Positions 42,403 to 52,082 of a stretch of 64,000 nucleotides of DNA are shown one piece after another. The notes below the pieces were generated by a model. It was not told where the DNA came from and did no database searches. It saw only the letters and a list, made by a program, of their open reading frames with translations. Source of the stretch: Prorocentrum cordatum (Eukaryota > Sar > Dinophyceae > Prorocentrales > Prorocentraceae); contig CAUYUJ010017997.1 of NCBI GenBank assembly GCA_963575745.1, positions 47,501 to 111,500 on the forward strand. Direction: 5' to 3'. Each line of letters starts with the position of its first letter. Position 1 is the stretch's first letter. The position numbers and the translations under genes are program-made.

Positions 42403-43541
42403 GAGCTTGTCGAGCGCTTTTCCAGCAGCGATGCACTGCTGACCGCTGGCACCAGGGGCAGGGAGAACTCCTGCACCTCGGGCTGCGCTGACACTCGATG
42501 CACCAACGAGAGGTCGCCGAGCACGAGTCTCCAGCCCACCTCGCCGAGGCCCAGCTCCGCCGCAAACCTAGGCCCCTGCTTGCCCGCGGCCTCCTCCAAA
42601 GCGGACGCGGTCCTGCCAGGCCTGCCTCTCGTACTCGACTCTTCCGAAGGCGGCCCCGCACTCGACGATTCGGCTGGCTACTCGCCACGCGACAGCGACA
42701 ACCTCTGAGCGGCGTGCTCTGACGACAGCTCAGGGCAGACCTCGGCCGCCAGCGGCGGCACAGGCTCCACGGCGGCAGCCCCGCGGGCGGCATCTGCAGC
42801 GCGCCTGCCAGGCACTGCACCGAACTCCTCCTCCGCCTCGGTCATGGAGCGCGCGTGCCGCGCCACCTGCTCCTCCCACTCCTGTGCGTCGGACTGGGCC
42901 AGCCTACGCATGTTGGCGTGGCAGTTGGCCCGAATGCGTCGCCGTGCTGCCCGCGCCCCCTCGCAGAAGTCCTGCGCCATCCTGGGCCTGGCCCCGCCCA
43001 TGTCGTTGATGCCGATCGTCCGAGCCGCCTCGAAGACGAGCGGCGTCCACGTACCATGCATCAGCAGGTCGGCCACGTAGGACACGCACACGCGCAGCCT
43101 TTGCGCTCTGTCTCCAGCTTCGTCAAGCACAGAGACGCCCTGGAGCCAGAACGTGGCGCAGGCCCTCAGCCTTCTCTCGGGCATCCTGCGCGCCGACACG
43201 GCCGCTCGCAGCGCAGGGTTCTGGTCCTTGGCCTCCGCGATAGTTCCAGCAGCTTCGCGACCCACAGCAGCAGCTTGAGCACTAGGCCTGCCTTCATGTG
43301 GCGACGTCTGCCATCCCTCCGCCGACCCCCGCTCACAAGGTCCCTCACGTGGGTCCAGGGGCTCGAGTGAACCCAAGCCCTGTGTGGGTTTCGTCTGCGA
43401 ACGGGTCTCAGGCCACTCCAAGTCGTACTCGTTGGACCCCCAGAACTTCCCGAGGTCCGCCCAGCCTGCGGCTTCGCCATGACGCAGGCCTTCCTGTCCA
43501 TGGTCAAACACGCTGCCGTCTTGCTGCCAGTGCTTGTGCAT
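42399..43541 (-). pseudogene. Retrotransposon middle region
   Basis: One frame runs from 43541 to 42399, broken only by a TAG at 42678-42680. It includes a Trp/Arg-rich helical section (RLRACATFWLQGVSVLDEAG, RMAQDFCEGARAARRRIRAN) and, after the stop, an alternating hydrophobic stretch (GWRLVLGDLSLVHRV) that leads into the endonuclease domain after a frame change. Function unknown. Confidence 0.7.
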
Positions 43542-44646
43542 CCGGGAGCTTGGGGGCCACCCGCTTGAGCTTGTCAGCGCCCTCAGGCCTGTCCAGGTCG
43601 AAGGCTGGACGGGGGCCTCCCAGCTTCTCCACCTGAGCGGCCACCTGACCTGCGAGGTCCTGGTTCACCTCGAAGTCAGGCACCTCCACGTCCATGCCTC
43701 CGCTGGCTGCGCCACCGCCTGCAGGGGCCCCAGGGCCGTCAGCAACAGGAGCGCCACCAGTGCTGGGGGCTTCCTTGGCTGCAGCTGCAGCCCGCTCTGC
43801 GACCAGGAGCTTCTCCTTGGTCTTGGCGGCGACGGCACGGACGTCCGCGAGGCTCGCCTGGCCATCCTGCACGTCCTCATTCTGACCGAGGGCGTCGAGG
43901 AGCAGCGCCAGCTGGTCAAGGAGAGCGACCGTGTCCCCCTTAGTGCCCATGGCAGCCGCTGCACACTTGGTCCTCTCGATCGCCTCCAGCTCTGCGAAAT
44001 TGGCCTCGTGCTCACGGAGCTGGCGAAGCTCTGCGTCGTAGGCCTCTCGCGCAGCCGCCAGCTCCTGGGCCCGCTCCGCCACGCGTACCTTGGCCTTCTC
44101 CACCTGTTTGCTCTTGTCCGACTTCCTCTGGAGCACCCGAGCCAGCGGCCCCGATGCAATGTCGACCACCTCCTGCTTGGGCGGAGCTGGTGCCACCACG
44201 GAGAGCTGGCATTCGGTGAGGCCGTCCATGCCAGCCGCCACCAGCGCCTTGTTGGTAGCTCCCAGCAGCTCAGCGACGCTGAGGTCGACGACGGCCTTCG
44301 CCTCTCCACCGGTGCCTCCAGCTCTCTTGTGGCCGAAGTAGGACGGCCAGTTCTTGACTTTGTCCCACTGGGCACCGCGACCTTGAACCTTCGGCCTGGC
44401 CTTGGCCTTACCTTGGGGCTTGACGGTTCCTGCGGCGCCTCGTCCTCCATCGCGCCACGGCGCAGCGCCGAGGCTGAGGGCCTGGCATGATTTGAGGGCG
44501 GCCAGAATGCTGGGCGGCGCCTTGGCCTCACACGCTCAGCACTCTGCCCTGCTGATGTAGTTCGGGCATCCACCACACTTGCCCGTGCATTGCCACTGTA
44601 CTGTCGTTGAGGCTCGGACCCCAGGCGCATCGCGGCGCGATGCCAT
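43504..44646 (-). pseudogene. Retrotransposon N-terminal zinc finger and coiled coil
   Basis: From ATG 44646 the frame reads a RanBP2-like zinc finger, W-Q-C-x3-C, then N and x6-C, then a TGA at 44536-44538, Ala, Cys. The TGA therefore sits inside the final CxxC knuckle. The frame then continues without a stop to 43504 through a basic Gly-rich segment, a conserved-looking VVDLSVAELLGATNKAL, and a long coiled coil (about 44120-43790, rich in AAREAYDAELRQLREHEA-like heptads). Such N-terminal parts are expected to bind nucleic acid. Confidence 0.75.
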
Positions 44647-44748
44647 GGGCCAGCCGAGCTCGTCTCTGCGTCAGTTGGCTCGCAAGCACGAGCCGCTCTG
44701 AAGCGCGCGTTTGCAAGTTCAGGGCCGCATGCCTGAGCCAGAACGGCC

Positions 44749-44818
44749 AGGAGAAGGAAGAGGGGAAGGAGGAGGAAGACGAGGAGGAAGAGGAGGAGGA
44801 GGAGGAAGAGGAGGAGGG
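44749..44818. repeat. (GGA)n tract at the retrotransposon 5' side
   Basis: GGA/GAA repeats. Together with 37228-37461 they bracket the retrotransposon. Confidence 0.95.
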
Positions 44819-45150
44819 ATGACCCAGAGGGGGACTGAGGACGGAGGAGGTCGTTCTCCCCCCTCCCCTCCCCTCCTCATCCTTCTCCCCACCCTCCTTC
44901 TCTCCTTCCTTCCTCCTCCGTCGGTCGCGTCACGTCACTGAGCTGGAGAACAAGCTTGTTCGTGTGGAAATCTTTCAGAGGCGGAGGCTGTTCGCGACAG
45001 GTGTGCGTGGGACGCGCGCCAGCCTGTCTCGACAGCGTGGGCCCCCCGCGCCTTGAGGCTGAGTCCCCAGAGGCGTCTGCTCGCAGGTACACTGCAACGT
45101 CCAGGCCAACCTGGTCGTTCTGGACTATTTAACAGCTTCTTCTGCCCTCA
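44819..45150. other. No clear gene; possible coil exon 44942-44999
   Basis: After CACTGAG one + frame reads LENKLVRVEIFQRRRLFAT and ends GCGACAG|GTGTGC, a GT-type donor. It is coil-like but differs from the 25-codon core. Confidence 0.25.
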
Positions 45151-45151
45151 C

Positions 45152-45228
<77 letters not shown>

Positions 45229-45414
45229 CCATCATCATCCATCATCACCATCACCATCATCATCATCACATCATCACCATCATCATCATCATCATCATCA
45301 CACTCATCATCATCGTCCTCCTCCTCATCCTCTTCCGTCCTCCTCGTCCCCCTCCTCCTCCTTATCATCATCATCATCCTCATCCTCATCCTCCTCCTCC
45401 TTCTCCTCCTCCTC
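45151..45414. repeat. (ATC)n then (CCT)n tract
   Basis: About 27 ATC units, then interrupted ATC/ACC, then CCT. Confidence 0.97.
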
Positions 45415-45965
45415 CGCAATTACTCAATATGAATACTACTCTCCCTCTTCCCCTGATGACGTGCTGGGAGTGTTCGATCCCCCCCCCGCGTATTGTTTTC
45501 CTTACACACAGGATTCCCGGGAGTTGGGTTTTCGCTTGCATTTGTTTTCAAAATGCTGCTCTCGCTGAGGCGCCGGCCTCATGTTCGGGCCCCGCTCGTT
45601 CAAAATCGTGCTCCCGCTGCAGCGCTGGCCTCATTTCCGTGCTTCCGCTCGTCGCGATCGTGCTCTCGCTGCAGCGCTGGCCTCATTTCCGCGCTTCCGC
45701 TCGTTTCGACTCGTGCTCCCGCTGCAGCGCTGGCGTCATTTCCCGTGCCATGCCACGGCATGCAATGCAATGCTAGGTTGATACTACGCTTTGCGGTGCT
45801 CTTCTACGCCATGCCATGCCGTGCTCTACAATGCATCGCGTACCCTTTCGCGATCATTGCCCTGCTCGACATCCGACTGTGCGAGTAGAGAGGGGATCTA
45901 CGCCATGGTAAGGGATGGGAGGGAGGGGTAGGATGTCAGATATGACGCGAGCGCACCTAGCTTGT
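45415..45965 (+). repeat. Inverted duplication X, arm 1 (contains 52-bp minisatellite)
   Basis: The landmarks in order are ATATGAATACTACTCTCCCT, TTTCGCTTGCATTTGTTTTC, three to four 52-bp units (TGCTCTCGCTGCAGCGCTGG, CCTCATTTCC), an irregular CATGC pentamer stretch, and GGATGGGAGGGAGGGGTAGG. All recur in reverse complement in 52083-52650. Confidence 0.9.
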
Positions 45966-46370
45966 CCTCCTCCCCCTCCTCCCCCTCCTCCTCTTCCTCC
46001 TCCTCCTCCTCCTCCTCCTCCTCCTCCGCCTCCTCTTCCTCCCCCTCCTCCTCCTCCTCGTCCTTCTCCCCCTCCTCCTCCAACCCTACTCCTCTTCCTC
46101 CTCCTGCTCCTCCTCCTCCTCCTCCGTCTCCTCCTCCTCCTCCTTCTCCTCCTCCTCCTCCTCCTCCCCAGCCTCCTCTTCCTGCTCCCCAATGTATCAT
46201 CATCAGCATCCTCATTATCATCATCAGCAGCAGCAGGATTACCAACATCAGCATCATCAGCATCCTCATCATCATGGCCACCAAAAGCACCATCATCCTC
46301 GTCGTCGTCGTCAACATCATCACCACCAACAACAACACCAGCATCCCTCTCCCCCTCCCCACCACCCCCA
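45966..46370. repeat. (TCC)n then ATC/CAA-rich tract
   Basis: TCC repeats to about 46190, then degenerate ATC/CAGCAT/CACCAA trinucleotides up to candidate exon 7. Confidence 0.95.
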
Positions 46371-46378
46371 CGCCCCAG

Positions 46379-46453
46379 GCCGAGGCGGCGGAGGGGGCGC
46401 TGAGAGCGCGGCTCGAGGCGTTGGAGTCCGAGAATGCAGAGGCTCGGATCCAG
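46379..46453 (+). CDS. Candidate coiled-coil exon 7
   Basis: It starts GCC after CCCCACGCCCCAG, which has a pyrimidine tract before the AG. The core of 25 codons has the peptide AEAAEGALRARLEALESENA and then EARIQ, ending GGATCCAG|GCCGCT. Similarity extends as AAAMAE to GAG|GC at 46471. Exon 6 is its closest relative, although a 17.8-kb gap with the retrotransposon separates them. Confidence 0.65.
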
Positions 46454-46471
46454 GCCGCTGCCATGGCCGAG

Positions 46472-46679
46472 GCTCTCCCTGCCGCAGCCGCTTGCTCTTC
46501 GCTGCGTATCTATCCGCGGGCCCGGTGTCGTTGCTTGAATGTATGGTTGCCTGTTATTCATGTGTCTGTGGAGGTTTCGATCACCTTCGGCTGTTCTCGG
46601 ATGCGGTCGGTAGTCTCGGAAGGTTCGCTTAAGGTTCTGGGAGCGGCCTGGAGGTTGCCAGGGGGGTCTCGAGGTGCCC
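46472..46679. other. No gene recognised
   Basis: Short unique sequence between candidate exon 7 and the next GGA tract. Confidence 0.4.
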
Positions 46680-46867
46680 AGGAGGAGGAAAGGGAGGAGG
46701 AGGAGGAGGAGGAGGAGGAAGAGGAGGAGGAGGAGGGGGAGGAGGGGGAGGAGGAGGAGGAGGAGGAGGAGGAGGAGGAGGAGGAGGAGGAGGAGGAGAA
46801 GAATGAGGAGGAAAAAGAGGAGGAGGAGCAGGAAAGCACGGGGCAGGAGGAGGGTATATTGTGGGCA

Positions 46868-46904
<37 letters not shown>

Positions 46905-46923
46905 GCAGAAGCAGCAGGAGCAG
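46680..46923. repeat. (GGA)n then (CAG)n tract
   Basis: GGA to about 46850, then about 16 CAG/AAG units at 46869-46923. Confidence 0.96.
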
Positions 46924-47332
46924 GCTCATAGCCCTTTTCGGTTCAAGGTGGCAAGTTTGCCAGCGGCTGGGTCGCCAGCACACCAAACAAGTATCGCCTA
47001 TGTCCTGTACCAATTCCATGAGCACCTCCCTCGGCGAGCACGCTCGGCGCGTACATCGCCGAAGGGATCGAGCGCTCGAGCACATGAGAACCCGGTGGGC
47101 CACACACCTGCGAGGGTACCCTTGCGTCCTTCCCTCTGCAGCCCGTCCTTCGCGGTTTGCACTGGCCGGCCCTTCAGGGTGTTGGCAGCCCGCCGCCCGA
47201 AAAAGTGCCAACTTCGGCGCCCAAGGCCTTCGCGTCCTTACCGCCCGTCCTTCGTTATATAGACTTCGACTGTACCTCGTCGACGTCGGTTCCTGGGCGG
47301 AGGCCTGGGGCCCCAAGGGGCGACACGCGCGG
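46924..47332. other. No gene recognised
   Basis: Unique mixed sequence without a recognised domain on either strand. Confidence 0.45.
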
Positions 47333-47500
47333 AGGAGGAGGAGGAGGAGGAGGAGGAGGAGGAGGAGGTGGAGAAGGAGCAGGAGCAGGAGCAGGAAGAG
47401 GAGGAGGAGGAGGAGGAGGAGGAGGAGGAGGAGGAGGAGGACGGGGAGAAGGAGCAGGAGCAGGAGGAGGAGGAGGAGGACGAGGAGGAGGCGGATGACC
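47333..47500. repeat. (GGA)n / GGAGCA tract
   Basis: GGA repeats with embedded GGAGCA hexamers. Confidence 0.96.
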
Positions 47501-47888
47501 TTAGCGAGCACACCCAGCAGAACGATGTTTCTTGCGTTCCGCCCACGGGCCGCGGAGGTCGCCCCCCGCTGCAGGCGAGGCCGCGGGCACGGCGCGGCCG
47601 CCCTGGCGATGTGCCCCCCCCTGCCTCGACGCGCAGGATGCTCCACGGCAGGCCTCGCACCATCGCCTGGGCAAGCTCGGCGCCCTCAGGGACGCAGCGG
47701 CAAGCGTTCCCGTTCCTCTTATCTTACCGGGGCGATGCAGCGGAAAGCGCGTGCCGCGTACCTGCTCTTCTCATGGCGTCGGACGCCCGTCGAACTTGGG
47801 TCGGACCCGGGTGGAACCTGAGCGTCGGGCCCGAGCTGGACCCGAGTCGAACTTGCGCCGAAGCGGCGTGGAGCTGGAGCCGGGCCAG

Positions 47889-47963
47889 GCGCTGCGCCGC
47901 GTCGAAGCCGAGGTGGCCCCGGGGCTGCAGGAGCAGCGCGTGCACAGCGCGCCCGCGCAGCAG
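47889..47963 (+). CDS. Candidate coiled-coil exon 8 (divergent)
   Basis: It starts GCG after GAGCCGGGCCAG and is 25 codons to CAGCAG. The peptide begins ALRRVEAEVAPGLQEQRV and ends APAQQ. Length and boundaries match the series, but the base after CAG is G (CAG|GG). The sequence contains Pro and Gly within the helix and fits the heptad pattern poorly, so it may be a decayed copy or chance. Confidence 0.33.
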
Positions 47964-48065
47964 GGGCGCCGCGGCGGCCCCGGGGCGCGCAGAGGCCCGG
48001 AGGGCCTCGCCGCGCCCCGAGCGGCCCCTGCGCACCGAGAGGGAGCTCTCCTGGAGTCGACTAGG

Positions 48066-48420
48066 CGTAAGGGTGACCTTTCGCAGGAGTGACCCAAGAG
48101 ATCCAACGCATTGAAAAAAAAGGACGGAGGCTTTTGCGCAGTTGTTGGCCCTCTAGGGGCCCTCGCCGGGCCCCGGGGCCGTCAAAAAACGACTCGGGAT
48201 GAAAAACCGGTCCTGGGGAATGGATCGAGACTTCCAGGGACCCCGCATTGAAAAAATTACGACATCGGATCTCTGGGACCTTTGGTGCGGGCACAGAAGG
48301 GTCCCCATATGGCTGAAAGCGAGACAGTAGCAGCTGCTTGCGCGCCCAGGCTTGGTCCCCCCGCGGCCCCCAAAGAGCCGCGCACCTAAGGTCACTCTTG
48401 CCCACAGCCACTCTTGTGTA
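48066..48420. repeat. Dispersed repeat V, copy 1 (split by B5)
   Basis: GGGTGACCTTTCGCAGGAGTGA on the left and TTGGTGCGGGCACA, AGGTCACTCTTGCCCA on the right match copy 2 at 54887-55060, where the two halves are continuous. Confidence 0.8.
48093..48277 (+). mobile_element. Family B element, copy B5
   Basis: CCCAAGAGATCCAACG at the left and CATCGGATCTCTGGG at the right. The interior matches copy B3 closely (GAAAAACCGGTCCTGGGGAA, GATCGAGACTT). It is inserted in repeat V, with ACC on both sides as a possible 3-bp target duplication. Confidence 0.9.
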
Positions 48421-48504
48421 TAGCCCCGATGGAGGGCGCGTCTGGGGAGTCGGCCACACAGCTGGCACGAGGGCTCAGAGCATCCTCGCTTTGGTCGAGG
48501 GGGA

Positions 48505-48700
48505 AGAAGCGGAATAAGCATCAACTTTTGGCGCTTCGCACGGATTTCTTGGATCGGCGCATGGGTCCCCCTGGCGCCGCCTCCGGCGCCGGTCTTGGCG
48601 CGCTCCGCGCGCCAGGGGGGGGGACGGGGTCCATGCGCAGACCCAAGAAATCCGCGCGGAACGCCGACAGCCCATGTGTTGTGCCGCTTTCTGTTCCTCT
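48505..48700. mobile_element. Family C palindromic element
   Basis: CACGGATTTCTTGGATCGGC and CAGACCCAAGAAATCCGCGC form the arms, around GGCGCCGCCTCCGGCGCC and a GCGCGCTCCGCGCGCCAGG block. Confidence 0.8.
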
Positions 48701-48709
48701 CTCAGAGCA

Positions 48710-48837
48710 TCCTGGTTTGGAAGGGTGCCCTCGTGCCCTTCTTGCTCGGGTTTTCCACCTCGGAGGTGCCCTTCTTTCAGGGGGGTCTCTCAAAGGGGCC
48801 CTGGCACATCGGCGAAGGGAGCCCGTGTCCTTGATGG
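48710..48837 (+). repeat. Dispersed repeat U, copy 1
   Basis: GGTGCCCTCGTGCCCTTCTT, GCTCGGGTTTTCCACCTC, TCGGCGAAGGGAGCCCGTGT. The same order is seen at 50087 and 53568. Confidence 0.8.
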
Positions 48838-48840
48838 GCC

Positions 48841-48945
48841 GAGGAGGAGGAGGAGGAGGAGGAGGAGGAGGAGGAGGAGGACGGGGAGGAGGAGGAGGAG
48901 GGGGCGGAGGAGGAGGAGGAGGAGGAGGAGGAGGAGGAGTTGGAG
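48841..48945. repeat. (GGA)n tract
   Basis: GGA/GGC repeats directly after repeat U. Confidence 0.96.
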
Positions 48946-49189
48946 GACCAGTGGAAACCCAAGAGTCACCAACGATGTTGGAATGAACCCTCCCTCCAAG
49001 CTCCCTCTTCATAGGCCCCTACAACGGTTCATGTCCACTGAGGGAACTGCCTCGTTGGAAGACAACCGTTTGAAGATCCTGAAGCGTGCCAAAACCTTGG
49101 TCTCGGGATGTCAACGTCACGTATCCACCTGACTGCTGCGTGTTGACGATTCAGAGGCGTGTCAGAATGCCATTTTTGGAAACGTCAAT

Positions 49190-49790
49190 ACAGAGAATCA
49201 ACCTAATTGTTGCGCCCGCATAATCCTGAATCTTTCCAAAACACCATTTCTGGTACGCTGATCATGAGAATCCGTGAACATCTTGCACATGTTGAAAACG
49301 AATGTGCGCGGCCGGCGTCAAGTCGAGAGCCACATTTTGAAAAGGGGCCGCACTCAATCCAGCGAACTCTTGCACATGTTTATAACATGAATATGCGCGG
49401 CGCTAAGACGAGAGCCACATGTTAAAAACGACCCCTCCTCAATCCGTGAAGCTCTTGCAAGTTGTGAAAACGAATGTGCGCGACTCTAATGCGAGAGCCA
49501 CAGTTTGAAAACGGTTCGCCCTCAATCAGTGAAACTCTTGCAATGTGTTAAAACGAATGCGCGCGACTCTAATGCGAGAGCCACATTTCGAAAACGGCCC
49601 GCCCTCAATCCATGAAGCTCTTGCAAAGTATTAAAACGAATGTGCGCGGCGCTAAGGCGAGAGCCACATGTTGAAAACGACCCGCCCTCAATCCGTGAAG
49701 CTCCTGCAACTTATTTAAACGAATGTGCGCGGCGCTGAGGTGAGGGCCACATTTTGAAAACCACCCGCCCTCCATCTGTCACACTGCCGT
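49190..49790. repeat. 83-bp minisatellite, reverse orientation, about seven units
   Basis: The unit contains CGAATGTGCGCGGC, GCTAAGGCGAGAGCCACA, TTTGAAAACG, CCGCCCTCAATCCGTGAAGC. GAGAGCCACA recurs every 83 bases (one 85). It is the reverse complement of the 34680 array. Confidence 0.95.
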
Positions 49791-49904
49791 CACTCTTTAA
49801 GCTTCAGGGTCGTAAGTGGTGAGGAAGTATCAGGCGAAACGCCCGGCCCGCCCTAAAAACTTGCCTCGGGGTGCGACACGGAGGAGTCATCTGTAAGGGG
49901 AAGG

Positions 49905-50086
49905 AATAAAGGAGGAGGAAGAGGAGGAGGAGGAGGAGGAGGAGAAGGAGGAGGAGGAGGAGCAGGAGCAGGAGCAGGAGGAGCAGGAAGGGCAGAAGGA
50001 AGAAGGAAGGAGGACGGAGGAGGAGGAGGAGGAGGAGGAGCAGGACGGAGGACGGAAGGAAGCAGGAAGGAGGATCATCTGGCTCT
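49905..50086. repeat. (GGA)n / GGAGCA tract
   Basis: GGA repeats with GGAGCA and GGAAGGA variants. Confidence 0.95.
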
Positions 50087-50212
50087 GGAGGGGGTGTCCT
50101 CGTGCTCTTCGTGCTCGGGCACTCCACCTCGCAGGTGCCCTCGTTTTAGATGTAGGGTATCTCTCCACGGAGCCCCAGCTCCTCGGCGAGGGAAGCCCGT
50201 GTCCATGATGGG
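50087..50212 (+). repeat. Dispersed repeat U, copy 2
   Basis: GGGGTGTCCTCGTGCTCTTC, GCTCGGGCACTCCACCTCGC, TCGGCGAGGGAAGCCCGTGT, followed again by GGA repeats. Confidence 0.82.
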
Positions 50213-50495
50213 GGGAGGAGGAGGAGGTGGAGGAGGAGGAGGAGGAGAGGAGGAGGAGGAGGAGGAGGAGGGGGGGGCGGGAGGAGGAGGAGGAGGAGGA
50301 GGCAGGAGCAGAGGAGGAGGAGGAGAGGAGGAGAAGGAGGATGGGGGGGCGGCGGGAGGAGGAGGAGGAGGAAGCAGGAGAACGAGCAGGAGAACGAGCA
50401 GGAGAACGAGCAGGAGGAGGGGGAGGAGGAGGAGGAGGAGGGGAGGAGGAGGAGGAGGAGGAGGCGGAGGAGGAGGAGGAGGAGGAGGAGCCCGG
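50213..50495. repeat. (GGA)n tract with GAGAACGAGCAG units
   Basis: GGA repeats with three tandem 12-bp units AGGAGAACGAGC at about 50375-50412. Confidence 0.95.
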
Positions 50496-50654
50496 GCTCC
50501 TCGGCCAGGGGAGCCCGCGGTTCTCGACGGGCGCTTTCGTGGCCGCGCGTCGACTTCCAGGGGCGCCAGGTCTACCCCGCGCCGCCTGGCGCCGCCTGGC
50601 GTCGCCTGGCGCCCGGCGGCGCCTGTCCTTTCGGTGGACCGCCTCGCCCTGGCG

Positions 50655-50770
50655 TGAAGTCGGGCAGGCCCCCTACAGGAGGAAGATTCAAAGATGGTCA
50701 AAAAATAGTCCAGGACGATGCTTCAACCATTTGGGCTATGTTTTAGTAGTTGTTCGACTGTGTTTCATTT
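50655..50770. mobile_element. Family A element, copy A4 (right end missing)
   Basis: GTGAAGTCGGGCAGGCCCCC, TACAGGAGGAAGATTCAAAG at the left and the interior GGACGATGCTTCAACCATTT. No terminal CCCGACTTAA is found. Confidence 0.75.
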
Positions 50771-51119
50771 GTCTTCTAAGCTTCACCTCTAAGCTCACCC
50801 TGGCGGCGGGTGCGGCCCTGCGAGCCCTTGCGGATCGAAAGGCAGCCCCCCCCCGCGCAGCGGCCACTGCAGGCGAGGTAGCTTCTCTGGCCGCCGCGGC
50901 CGTGACGGAGCCGAGCGCTGCCCACGGATGCCCTCCGACAGCCCAGGCCGTCTCGCTGCTGACGGCCAGAGGCTGCAAGCGAGGCACGCCGCTGTGACGA
51001 CGAGGCACAGGCAGCAGCGACGGGGTAGAGACCTTGAATGCCACTGTCACACAGCCGCAGGCGGCCCATGACAATCAGGAGTCTACATCACGAGAGGGAA
51101 AAGGAATTACGAGAGGGAA
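50771..51119. other. No gene recognised
   Basis: A + frame reads an Ala-rich stretch (LAAGAALRALADRKAAPPRA) that faintly resembles the coiled-coil segments, but without matching boundaries. Confidence 0.35.
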
Positions 51120-51245
51120 GAGGAAGGAGGAGGAGGAAGAGGAGGAGCAGGAGGAGGAGGAGGGTAAGGAGAATACTGATAAATGAGAGGCGGAGGCGGA
51201 GGAGGAGGAGGAGGAGGAGGAGGAGTAGGAGTAGGAGGAGGGTGC
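51120..51245. repeat. GGA-rich tract
   Basis: GGA/GGC/GTA trinucleotides. Confidence 0.93.
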
Positions 51246-51460
51246 AGGCCATGCACAATCCATTTCCAGACAGGAAGTGCCCGCATCTTGGACTCGACCA
51301 CCAACGACACCGTCAGACTTTTCGGCACCTCCCAGTGAATCCCCTGATCAGGCGGCTGCTGTCTTGTGCGGCCAGAAAGTCTGCGCATCCTTGATGGCAT
51401 TGTTCTCGCCCTCGGCAGTGTGGCCGTTGACGTCTCGCGCCCGGCCCCCCCGTCGCCAAG

Positions 51461-51535
51461 GCCAGAGCCCAAGACGCCGGCCTGGCGGCGCAGGTCGGCA
51501 GGCTGGAGTCCGAGAAGGCGCACCTCCAGCAGCAG
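51461..51535 (+). CDS. Candidate coiled-coil exon 9
   Basis: It starts GCC after CCCGTCGCCAAG and ends CTCCAGCAGCAG|GCCAGC. It is 25 codons, with the peptide ARAQDAGLAAQVGRLESEKA and then HLQQQ, and hydrophobics at 8, 12, 15 and 22. Similarity extends six codons (ASACAE) to GAG|GC at 51553. A pyrimidine-rich stretch (cgcccggcccccccgtcg) precedes the AG. Confidence 0.65.
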
Positions 51536-51619
51536 GCCAGCGCATGCGCCGAGGCCGCCCTCCCAATGGCCCGCTCTGCACCGCGAGTGGCGGCGCGGAG
51601 GTCTTGGAGCAGGGAGGAG

Positions 51620-52080
51620 GGAGGCCAGGTGAGGAGGAGGACGAGGACGAGGAGGAGGAGGAGGAGGAGGAGGGCGAGGACGAGGACGAGGAGGAGGAGG
51701 AGGACCAGAAGTTCGTGGAGGAGGAGGAGGAGGAGGACGAGGAGGAGGAGGAGGAGGAGGAGGAGGAGGACGAGGGAGGGGGGCTGGAGAACGGAGATAG
51801 GGCGGGGGGGGAAAAGGGCAGCTGCCGCTGGGGCTCCCCTGCTCGGGCGCCAGCGATGCCGCTCGGGTGCGGGGGGGGGAAGGGGAGCAAGGGGGGGGAG
51901 GGGGAGGGAGCTTCGGGTGAGGGGGAAGAGGAGGGGGGAAGGCAGGAGAAGGAGGGGAGGGGGGGGGTCAGGGGAGCAAGGGGTAAGGGGAGCAAGGGGG
52001 GGGTAAGGGGAGCAAGGGAGACTCGGGTGAGAGGGAAGAGGAGGGGGGAAGGCGGGAGAAGGGGGGAAGGGGGAGGGGGG
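51620..52080. repeat. GGA/GAC tract and GGGGGGA-rich array
   Basis: GGA/GAC repeats to 51780, then irregular ggggagcaagggggggg units (about 51870-52080). Confidence 0.93.
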
Positions 52081-52082
52081 AT

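Larger units (their letters stand above)
37462..44745 (-). mobile_element. Decayed non-LTR retrotransposon, near full length
   Basis: On the minus strand the order is: zinc finger plus coiled coil, a middle region, endonuclease, linker, reverse transcriptase, RNase H, a Cys-containing C-terminus, a short trailer with a stem-loop, and a pentamer tail. No long terminal repeats, protease or integrase are seen. The order of endonuclease, RT and RNase H is that of non-LTR (LINE) elements with RNase H. The copy is dead: in-frame stops lie at 44536-44538, 42678-42680 and 40829-40831, with frame changes near 43.5, 42.40, 41.55, 41.05, 38.57 and 38.45 kb. GGA tracts flank both ends, suggesting insertion into a GGA microsatellite. 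The exact 5' end is uncertain. Confidence 0.88.
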
